In this document: piece after piece, positions 1-5,332 of the stretch
Numbering within the stretch: the stretch's first letter is position 1
Layout: every line of letters begins with the position of its first letter
Assembly: GCA_035375865.1 (NCBI GenBank)
Contig: DAOSQO010000110.1
Coordinates: 1 to 9,124 of the forward strand
DNA length: 9,124 nucleotides
Direction: 5' to 3'
Source of the DNA: BRH-c25 sp029553855
GTDB lineage: Bacteria > Bacillota > Clostridia > Lutisporales > Lutisporaceae
The notes under the pieces: generated by a model
Database searches by the model: none
What the model was told of the DNA's origin: nothing
Seen by the model: only the letters and a program-made list of their open reading frames with translations
Made by a program: the position numbers and the translations under genes

Positions 1-192
1 AAAATAGCTTCCCCACGCCGGTATTTGCTCTCCATATAGGTGTTAGCTGATATACAAAGGCTTTGCTCATATGTGTTTACATCCACGGGCATTTAAATAA
101 AGGATATAATATGCTGAAGCATATTATATCATAAATGTGACAGGTCTGCATATAGTACTGGGGGATATCAAAAAAAGCAGAGGTGTAAATTC
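1..192. other. Left-edge stretch with no assignable gene
   Basis: No recognisable gene is visible here. On the plus strand all frames close early, at the latest near position 50. On the minus strand two frames stay open to the window edge, one from an ATG at 92-90 and one from an ATG at 70-68. Neither has a convincing ribosome binding site or a recognisable product, so a divergent gene running off the left edge is possible but unproven. The only structured element is the palindrome at 103-130, listed separately. Confidence 0.4.
103..130. repeat. 13-bp AT-rich palindrome
   Basis: The arms GATATAATATGCT (103-115) and AGCATATTATATC (118-130) are perfect inverted complements around a 2-nt centre. 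As RNA this would fold into a 12-bp stem with a UGAA tetraloop. There is little GC and no T-run after it, so it is a poor intrinsic terminator in either direction. Each arm also contains a -10-like TATAAT. On the minus strand it forms an extended -10 (TGATATAAT, 131-123), so it could be an operator or promoter dyad for a leftward gene. The role is unknown. Confidence 0.6.
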
Positions 193-221
193 TTGACAAC
201 ATCTTCAGGATATAATAAAAT
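193..221 (+). promoter_or_regulatory. Probable sigma-A promoter of rex
   Basis: A perfect -35 TTGACA (193-198) is followed 17 nt later by TAAAAT (216-221), a five-of-six match to the -10 consensus. Transcription would start near 228, leaving a leader of about 158 nt before the rex ATG. A TATAAT at 211-216 is only 12 nt from the same -35 and is unlikely to be the partner. No Rex operator (TTGTTAA-N4-TTAACAA type) is visible between here and rex, so autoregulation is not supported. Confidence 0.55.
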
Positions 222-385
222 TAGCTTACTATATGTTTCGCACTGAACATGTCGCATTAAATCCATACAAAACATTTTCATAGCCTTGGTAATAATATGT
301 ATTTCCCAGAAAAATGAAATGGACAAGATTATTATAAGGATTTTTTATTTGACCTTTTGAATATTAATAGTTGGGAGTAGATAAT

Positions 386-1030
386 ATGGAAAGATTCAGC
401 AATATTTCGATGGCGGTAGTCAGAAGGCTTCCAAAATATCACAGATACTTAAGGGAATTATTGAATAATGGTATAGGAAGGGTATCATCCCAAGAGCTTA
501 GTCGTATCACAGGGTTTACGGCATCACAGATAAGGCAGGATCTAAATTGCTTCGGGGGTTTCGGGCAGCAAGGCTATGGTTATAATGTGGAAGAATTGTA
601 CCAGGAGTTAGGAAATATACTGGGGCTGAACAGGACATACAAGACTATAATTATCGGTGCAGGCAACGTAGGAAGAGCTATTGCTAATTATACTTTCTTT
701 GAAGAAAGCGGTTTTAAGCTTTATGGTATGTTTGACAATAGCCCCAAAAAAATAGGCGACATAGTAAAAGGTCATAAGGTTTTGCCCATCGAACAGGTTG
801 AAAATTTCATTAAAGAGAACGGTATAGAGATAGGCATTCTTTGCACACCTAAGGAAGGCACACAAAAAATAGCAGAAACGCTTGTGAATTGCAATATAAC
901 GGCAATATGGAATTTTGCTCCGGTTGATCTTAAGCTGGAGGGCAATGTAATTATTGAGAATGTTCACTTAAGCGAAAGCTTATTTACAATATCATTCCTT
1001 CTTAAAGAGAGAGAGGATATGAAAAAATGA
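386..1030 (+). CDS. rex: Redox-sensing transcriptional repressor Rex
   Basis: Rex is a homodimeric cytoplasmic repressor that binds operator DNA when the NADH/NAD+ ratio is low and is released by NADH. In clostridia it controls fermentation and NAD-regeneration genes. The protein is 214 aa, a normal Rex length. Residues 1-80 form the winged-helix domain, with the family signature TASQIRQDLNCFGGFGQQGY at 45-64. Residues 86-200 form a Rossmann NAD(H)-binding domain with the GAGNVG loop at 91-96 and the conserved WNFAPVDL segment at 175-182. The C-terminal helix includes SLFTISFLL, the swapped-dimer region. ATG 386 is preferred over an in-frame TTG at 371 because GGGAG (373-377) lies 8 nt upstream of it. 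The gene appears monocistronic, with its own promoter upstream and a probable terminator after it. Confidence 0.96.
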   Translation: MERFSNISMAVVRRLPKYHRYLRELLNNGIGRVSSQELSRITGFTASQIRQDLNCFGGFGQQGYGYNVEELYQELGNILGLNRTYKTIIIGAGNVGRAIANYTFFEESGFKLYGMFDNSPKKIGDIVKGHKVLPIEQVENFIKENGIEIGILCTPKEGTQKIAETLVNCNITAIWNFAPVDLKLEGNVIIENVHLSESLFTISFLLKEREDMKK

Positions 1031-1090
1031 AGAAATTGAGTTGTAAGGGGATAACACAGGGGTTGTTTCCTTATATGAGCGTTAGTATTT

Positions 1091-1138
1091 TACGTCCGCA
1101 AGGTCGAACAGTGTTCGCCCGACCGGATGTATTTTTAA
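1091..1138 (+). terminator. Probable intrinsic terminator of rex
   Basis: An 8-bp stem pairs 1091-1098 (TACGTCCG) with 1124-1131 (CGGATGTA), including one G-U pair. A further 4 bp (1103-1106 with 1120-1123) lie beyond a 4-nt bulge, and TTTTTAATT follows from 1132. The segment is a GC-rich patch in AT-rich surroundings. The loop contains a competing dyad, CGAACA-G-TGTTCG (1105-1117). The bulge and long loop make it less than ideal, so the call is moderate. Confidence 0.45.
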
Positions 1139-1169
1139 TTGTGTAGGAAAGCGCGAAATATGGTAGAAT
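1139..1169 (+). promoter_or_regulatory. Extended -10 promoter before the P-loop gene
   Basis: TAGAAT (1164-1169) is preceded by TG one base upstream, giving the extended -10 TGGTAGAAT. A weak -35, TTGTGT (1139-1144), lies 19 nt away. Transcription would start near 1176, about 39 nt before the GTG start of the next gene. It sits directly after the T-run of the rex terminator, which supports a separate transcription unit. Confidence 0.45.
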
Positions 1170-1214
1170 AGTAAGCATATAGCAAGTCATTTTACGGGCA
1201 TTGGGGGGTATTGC

Positions 1215-2021
1215 GTGGAGATTTATGCACTCATCGGACAAAGCGGCACCGGAAAAAGCTATAAAGCTTTTATAGTTGCAAAAGAAATGGATATAGCTTA
1301 TATAATCGATGACGGATTATTAATAGGCGGTACAAGGGTTATAGCCGGTCAGTCGGCAAAAAGGGAAGACACACGTATAGCATCTGTAAGAAGAGCACTT
1401 TTTAATGATCCCGAGCATAGGAAAAAGGTTAAAAATGCTATAGAAGAAATAAATCCGGAAAGGCTTCTTATACTTGGCACTTCTCTTAAAATGGTTCAGG
1501 AAATACGTCAGGTTTTGGGACTGCCTGAGTTTCATAAGGTATTGAATATAGAGGATGTATCGACTGAGAAGGAAATCGAGGCTGCAAAAAAATCACGGCG
1601 TGAGGATGGAAAGCATGTCATACCTGTGCCTACCTTTGAAGTCAAAAAGGATTTTTCAGGATATTTTATTGATTCACTAAAGATATTCAGTAAGAAGGGT
1701 CGATTTTCGGACATTGTGGAAAAGACTATTATAAGGCCTACCTTCAGCTACTTGGGGAAATATGAACTTACCAAAGCCGCACTTGTACAGATTATCAGCA
1801 TATGCATATCAGAGGTAGAGAGAGTAAATAAAATAATGAAAATCAGGATAGAGAATAAGCCTGACGGAGTAGTAATTGATATAGATTTGTCAGTAAAGCT
1901 TATTACAAGGATTGACCTTATGGTAGTTGAACTCCAGAAAAAGCTTGTGGAAGGAATAGAATACATGACGGGATTAAATGTGCTAAGTATAAATATAACG
2001 GTGAAGGGTATTTCTGCATGA
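1215..2021 (+). CDS. P-loop protein with Asp23/Gls24-like C-terminus
   Basis: The 268-aa product has no signal peptide or membrane segment. A Walker A motif, GQSGTGKS, lies at residues 8-15 straight after a hydrophobic beta strand, so the N-terminal half is probably an ATP- or GTP-binding domain. No clear Walker B acid is seen; the candidate strand RLLILGTS (83-90) lacks one. A charged segment around 115-135 links to a C-terminal part (about 170-266) that resembles Asp23/Gls24 proteins: a helix with conserved E/V spacing, then GVVIDIDLSVKL, a basic/acidic helix, and EYMTGLNVLSINITVKGI. I infer a two-domain fusion; the function is unknown. The GTG start is supported by GGGGGG (1203-1208) 6 nt upstream, and no ATG start fits. 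The gene ends at the border of a repeat island and may share a transcript with ogg. Confidence 0.8.
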   Translation: MEIYALIGQSGTGKSYKAFIVAKEMDIAYIIDDGLLIGGTRVIAGQSAKREDTRIASVRRALFNDPEHRKKVKNAIEEINPERLLILGTSLKMVQEIRQVLGLPEFHKVLNIEDVSTEKEIEAAKKSRREDGKHVIPVPTFEVKKDFSGYFIDSLKIFSKKGRFSDIVEKTIIRPTFSYLGKYELTKAALVQIISICISEVERVNKIMKIRIENKPDGVVIDIDLSVKLITRIDLMVVELQKKLVEGIEYMTGLNVLSINITVKGISA

Positions 2022-2027
2022 TCAGAC

Positions 2028-2110
2028 GCGAGATACGAGATACGAGAAACGAGATTAGGGCGGGGCGTTGGAGTGCGAGGCACGAGGTGCGGGGTTACGA
2101 GGTTTCGGGG
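2028..2110. repeat. Degenerate 7-bp CGAG minisatellite
   Basis: Four consecutive heptamers are visible: GCGAGAT (2028), ACGAGAT (2035), ACGAGAA (2042) and ACGAGAT (2049). After a G-rich interruption (2056-2074) come degenerate copies GCGAGGC (2075), ACGAGGT (2082), GCGGGGT (2089) and ACGAGGT (2097). The tract begins 7 nt after the stop codon of the P-loop gene. It is strongly purine-biased on the plus strand and much richer in G than its neighbours. It looks like a slippage-prone intergenic repeat rather than coding DNA. A 65-codon frame (2018-2215) runs through it and the next element, starting with an ATGA overlap and ending directly before the ogg ATG, but its composition is repeat-derived and I do not call it a gene. 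Confidence 0.75.
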
Positions 2111-2137
2111 AGATTTCGGACAATACTTGAGGGTTTT

Positions 2138-2161
2138 AGATCCTCCGCTGTGTTCAGGATG
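2138..2161 (-). repeat. Dispersed-type short hairpin repeat copy
   Basis: Read on the minus strand this is CATCCTGA, an 11-nt centre and GATCT. It resembles the short repeat of the general form CATCCTGAGCGAAGCGAAGG plus ATC that I recall as scattered between genes in many bacterial genomes; I count about four mismatches over the 23-nt core. ATCCT (2140-2144) and AGGAT (2156-2160) form its inverted arms. I see only one copy in the window. The family assignment rests on memory of the consensus and would need a genome-wide count. Confidence 0.5.
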
Positions 2162-2215
2162 GCCCGGGATAGACATTGCAGTCTTGATGAATTAATACTC
2201 TGCGGGAGAATTTAA

Positions 2216-3088
2216 ATGGAGATTACAGAAGTCGAAAACGGTTTGATTTTAGAATATGTGGAAGACTTTGAAGCCAGGCATATATTTGAATGCGGTCAGT
2301 GTTTCCGCTGGAAGAAAGAACAAGACGGAAGCTACACCGGAATTGCCTATGGAAGGGTGCTTAATGTAAAATCTGACTACGAAAATGGGATTGTGCTTCT
2401 TAGCAATACCAACCTTAAGGACTTTTGGAGTATATGGTTTGACTATTTTGACCTTGGTAGAAATTACGGTGCCATAAAAGAAGCTCTTTCGGAGGATCCT
2501 GTTCTTGGTATGGCAATAAGTCATGGGAAAGGCATAAGAATATTGAAGCAAGAGCCATGGGAGCTGCTGATATCTTATATTATATCTGCAAACAACAGCA
2601 TACCTATGATATCCAGAAGTGTAGGCCTGCTTTCAGAAATGTACGGTAAACAGATTCATTACAGGGGAGAGGCGTATTATGCTTTTCCAGATCCGGTGAA
2701 GCTTCTTGAGGCCGGTATTGATGGGATATCCTTATGTCGAGCCGGATTCAGATGCAAGTATATTTATCAGGCTGCAAAAATGGTGGAAGCAGGGGAAATA
2801 AGGCTGCAGGAAATTGCCTCCATGGATATTGATAATGCCAGGACAACTCTAATGAAGATTCCCGGCGTCGGCCCAAAAGTAGCCGATTGCATAATGCTTT
2901 TTTCGATGCAAAAATATGGGGCTTATCCTGTGGATGTTTGGGTAAAAAGGGTAACGAAGCATTTCTTTTTTGATAGGGATGTCAAAATGAAAGAGATACA
3001 GCGCTTTGCAGAGGAAAAATTCGGAGATATGGCGGGATTTGCCCAGGAATACCTTTTTTATTTTGCAAGAGATTTGAATTGTAAATGA
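2216..3088 (+). CDS. ogg: 8-oxoguanine DNA glycosylase/AP lyase (OGG1 type)
   Basis: This bifunctional repair enzyme excises 8-oxoguanine opposite cytosine and nicks the abasic site by beta-elimination. The protein has 290 aa. The N-terminal OGG domain carries GQCFRW (27-32), matching the family's early conserved block. The central helical domain has ISANNSI (123-129), the equivalent of the damage-contacting Asn pair. The helix-hairpin-helix is IPGVGPKVADCI (215-226), with catalytic Lys221, followed by PVDVWVKR with catalytic Asp240. It ends FARDLNCK, like the C-terminal end of OGG1 proteins. OGG1-type enzymes are a minority in bacteria but are known in clostridia. GGGAG (2204-2208) 7 nt upstream supports ATG 2216. 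No promoter is obvious in the repeat island before it, so it may be read from the P-loop gene's promoter. Confidence 0.93.
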   Translation: MEITEVENGLILEYVEDFEARHIFECGQCFRWKKEQDGSYTGIAYGRVLNVKSDYENGIVLLSNTNLKDFWSIWFDYFDLGRNYGAIKEALSEDPVLGMAISHGKGIRILKQEPWELLISYIISANNSIPMISRSVGLLSEMYGKQIHYRGEAYYAFPDPVKLLEAGIDGISLCRAGFRCKYIYQAAKMVEAGEIRLQEIASMDIDNARTTLMKIPGVGPKVADCIMLFSMQKYGAYPVDVWVKRVTKHFFFDRDVKMKEIQRFAEEKFGDMAGFAQEYLFYFARDLNCK

Positions 3089-3247
3089 AATGGAAGTTTA
3101 ATATGCTGCCTATAACATCTTTGACCGAAATTTTGATGGACTCTGTGAAATATCGAGCAAACAGTATAAATATAGAGGAATATTGATATAATATCAAATA
3201 TCAGCAGCTATTTGGCGTATTAGGGTTTATTTGGCTTATTTAGGAGT
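3089..3247. other. ogg-groES spacer with palindrome and tandem repeat
   Basis: No gene is visible. TTGATAT-A-ATATCAA (3183-3197) is a perfect 15-bp palindrome of unknown role; it is 3 bp too short for a Rex operator. From 3209 a 19-20 nt unit starting TATTTGGC is repeated in tandem (3209-3227 and 3228-3247) and ends just at the groES -35 box. No GC-rich hairpin with a T-run is present, so I cannot place a terminator for ogg. Confidence 0.5.
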
Positions 3248-3279
3248 TTGATAATGTATTTACCATAAATTATTATAAT
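3248..3279 (+). promoter_or_regulatory. groESL promoter (sigma-A type)
   Basis: TTGATA (3248-3253) is a five-of-six -35 box. TATTAT (3271-3276) follows at the ideal 17-nt spacing. An overlapping perfect TATAAT (3274-3279) is at 20 nt. Either places the start site near 3284-3287, right at the left edge of the CIRCE element, the usual arrangement for HrcA-repressed chaperonin operons. Confidence 0.7.
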
Positions 3280-3287
3280 AAGTGTAG

Positions 3288-3314
3288 TTAGCACTCAGCT
3301 TAAGCGAGTGCTAA
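3288..3314. promoter_or_regulatory. CIRCE operator (HrcA binding site)
   Basis: The inverted repeat TTAGCACTC (3288-3296), a 9-nt spacer, and GAGTGCTAA (3306-3314) match the CIRCE consensus perfectly in both arms. HrcA binds this site and represses groESL; repression is relieved on heat shock when GroEL is titrated by unfolded protein. It lies 50 nt before the groES start, probably at the start of the 5' leader. The hrcA gene is not in the window. Confidence 0.97.
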
Positions 3315-3364
3315 TAAAAAGGATACATAATGTTAAAAATAATTACTTTTAAGGAGGATTATGT

Positions 3365-3649
3365 ATGAATATCAAGCCACTTGGTGACAGAGTCATTATT
3401 AAGGTCATCGAAAGTGAAGAAACAACGAAGAGCGGTATAGTGCTTCCGGGCACCGCAAAGGAAAAACCAATGCAGGGTGAAGTGCTTGCAGTAGGTTCCG
3501 GTGAAATGGTTGACGGTAAGAAAATTCCGCTGGAATTAAAGGTCGGCGATAGGGTCATATACTCTAAATATTCAGGAACAGAAGTGAAAATGGACGGTAA
3601 TGAGTATCTGATTGTCAGGCAGAGTGACGTTTTGGCAATAGTCGAATAA
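3365..3649 (+). CDS. groES: Co-chaperonin GroES (Cpn10)
   Basis: GroES forms the heptameric lid that caps the GroEL cavity in the cytoplasm. The 94-aa length is standard. It begins MNIKPLGDRVIIK, the typical N-terminal strand. The flexible mobile loop covers about residues 16-33, with the GroEL-contacting GIVLP at 24-28. The roof hairpin region with GEMVDGKKIPLELKVGDRV follows (46-64), then the closing strands YLIVRQSDVLAIVE. The ATG at 3365 has AAGGAGG (3351-3357) 7 nt upstream; an out-of-frame ATG at 3361 is too close to that site. It is the first gene of the groESL operon, 17 nt before groEL. Confidence 0.98.
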   Translation: MNIKPLGDRVIIKVIESEETTKSGIVLPGTAKEKPMQGEVLAVGSGEMVDGKKIPLELKVGDRVIYSKYSGTEVKMDGNEYLIVRQSDVLAIVE

Positions 3650-3666
3650 ATAAGGAGGCGATATAT

Positions 3667-5295
3667 ATGGCAAAACAAATTAAATATTCGGAGGATGCAA
3701 GAAGATCACTTGAAAGCGGTGTAAATCAGCTTGCAAACACAGTTAAAATTACCTTGGGACCAAAGGGCAGGAATGTAGTTCTGGATAAGAAGTTCGGCTC
3801 ACCGGTAATTACTAACGATGGAGTTACAATAGCAAAAGAAATAGAGCTTGAAGACCCCTTTGAAAATATGGGGGCGCAGCTTGTCAAGGAAGTTGCAACA
3901 AAAACAAACGATGTAGCAGGAGATGGTACTACTACGGCAACACTTCTTGCACAGGCAATGATAAGAGAAGGCCTTAAAAATGTTGCAGCAGGTGCAAACC
4001 CGATAATAGTAAAGAAGGGCATTCAAAAAGCTGTTGATACGGCAGTAGGAGAACTCAAGAAAACTTCAAGGCCAATTGAGAGCAAAGAAGCTATCACGCA
4101 GGTTGCTTCTATTTCTGCAGCTGATGAAACAATAGGCGAGCTTATTGCAGAAGCAATGGAGAAGGTAGGCAAGGATGGCGTTATCACAGTTGAAGAATCC
4201 AATACCTTCGGGACAACTCTTGATGTAGTAGAAGGCATGCAGTTTGACAGAGGCTGCATATCACTGTATATGGTTACCGATACCGAGAAGATGGAAGCTG
4301 TGCTTGATGATGCATATATACTTATTACCGATAAGAAAATATCCAACATACAGGAGCTGCTTCCAATTTTGGAGCAGATAGTACAGCAGGGCAAAAAGCT
4401 TCTGATAATCGCTGAAGACGTCGAGGGGGAAGCCTTATCGACATTGGTTGTCAACAAACTGAGAGGAACCTTTACCTGCGTAGCCGTAAAGGCTCCGGGA
4501 TTCGGAGACAGAAGAAAGGCAATGCTGGAGGATATTGCGATACTTACAGATGGGCAAGTTATTTCAGAAGAACTGGGATTGGAGCTTAAGGAAGCCAAAC
4601 TGAGTCAACTGGGCAGGGCAAGGCAGGTTAAAGTTCAAAAGGAAAACACTATTATTGTTGACGGAGCAGGAGATGCCAAAGCAATAAAAGACAGGATCAA
4701 ACAGCTTAAAACACAGATAGAAGAAACTACTTCCGACTTCGATAAGGAAAAGCTTCAGGAAAGACTTGCCAAGCTTTCAGGCGGTGTAGCGGTCATCAAG
4801 GTTGGCGCTGCTACAGAGACAGAGCTTAAAGAAAGGAAGCACAGGATAGAGGACGCTCTCGCAGCGACAAGAGCAGCAGTTGAGGAAGGCATAGTGGCCG
4901 GCGGCGGCACTGCACTTGTAAATGCAATACCTGCTGTGGGAGCACTAATCAGCGGAGCAGACGGGGACGAAAAAACAGGTGTAAGGATAGTAAAAAGAGC
5001 CCTGGAAGAACCGGTAAGACAGATTGCAGAAAATGCAGGACTTGAGGGTTCAGTAGTAGTAGAAAAGGTTATGGCAAGCAAGCCCGGGATCGGATTCGAT
5101 GTTTTACGTGAAGAATACGTTGATATGATTAAGGCCGGCATTGTTGACCCGACGAAGGTAGCAAGATCTGCACTGCAAAATGCGGCTTCTGTTGCAGCAC
5201 TGCTGCTTACTACGGAAGGTGTGGTTGCGGACATTCCCGAGAAGGAAAAGCCAATGATGCCTGGAGGCGGCATGGGCGGAGACATGATGTATTAA
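3667..5295 (+). CDS. groEL: Chaperonin GroEL (Cpn60)
   Basis: GroEL is the double-ring ATP-dependent foldase. At 542 aa it is full length. The equatorial domain shows KITLGPKGRNVVLD (27-40) and the ATP-binding GDGTTTAT (85-92), with the hydrolytic-site Asp86 (E. coli Asp87). The second ATPase residue is Asp396, in HRIEDALAATRAAVEEG. The apical domain (about 190-370) keeps the substrate-groove leucines and valines (Leu232, Leu235, Leu257, Val261, Val262). However, the usual FDRGYISPY is FDRGCISLY here, giving Cys197 and Leu200. The tail MMPGGGMGGDMMY is the Gly/Met-rich cavity-floor type, but short. AAGGAGG (3652-3658) lies 8 nt before the ATG. It is cotranscribed with groES and ends at the hairpin 5304-5332. 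Confidence 0.98.
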   Translation: MAKQIKYSEDARRSLESGVNQLANTVKITLGPKGRNVVLDKKFGSPVITNDGVTIAKEIELEDPFENMGAQLVKEVATKTNDVAGDGTTTATLLAQAMIREGLKNVAAGANPIIVKKGIQKAVDTAVGELKKTSRPIESKEAITQVASISAADETIGELIAEAMEKVGKDGVITVEESNTFGTTLDVVEGMQFDRGCISLYMVTDTEKMEAVLDDAYILITDKKISNIQELLPILEQIVQQGKKLLIIAEDVEGEALSTLVVNKLRGTFTCVAVKAPGFGDRRKAMLEDIAILTDGQVISEELGLELKEAKLSQLGRARQVKVQKENTIIVDGAGDAKAIKDRIKQLKTQIEETTSDFDKEKLQERLAKLSGGVAVIKVGAATETELKERKHRIEDALAATRAAVEEGIVAGGGTALVNAIPAVGALISGADGDEKTGVRIVKRALEEPVRQIAENAGLEGSVVVEKVMASKPGIGFDVLREEYVDMIKAGIVDPTKVARSALQNAASVAALLLTTEGVVADIPEKEKPMMPGGGMGGDMMY

Positions 5296-5303
5296 AATGA
5301 AAA

Positions 5304-5332
5304 CTCGGTGATTTTAATCACCGGGTTTTTTT
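5304..5332. terminator. groEL terminator shared with the convergent gene
   Basis: CTCGGTGAT (5304-5312) pairs with ATCACCGGG (5317-5325, with one G-U pair) over a 4-nt loop, and is followed by seven T residues (5326-5332): a textbook intrinsic terminator for groESL. On the minus strand the same stem is followed by TTTTCATTTT, so it can also end the convergent GGDEF-EAL transcript. The stop codon of that gene (5316-5314) falls inside the hairpin loop. Confidence 0.9.

Noticed and set aside
193..216. TTGACA (193) paired with TATAAT (211) as a promoter
   Set aside because: The 12-nt spacing is too short; TAAAAT at 216 has the proper 17-nt spacing.
371..385. TTG at 371 as the rex start
   Set aside because: It adds five residues not typical of Rex and overlaps the GGGAG ribosome binding site that serves the ATG at 386.
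1075..1146. 23-codon ORF starting MSVSILRPQG between rex and the P-loop gene
   Set aside because: It overlaps the terminator-like hairpin, lacks a well-spaced ribosome binding site and resembles nothing known.
2058..2110. G-quadruplex in the G-rich part of the repeat island
   Set aside because: There are four runs of at least three G, but one intervening loop is about 25 nt and another about 12 nt, outside the usual limits.
4023..5285. Long open frames antisense to groEL
   Set aside because: They are Ser/Ala/Pro-rich shadows of the groEL codon pattern with no ribosome binding sites or recognisable domains.
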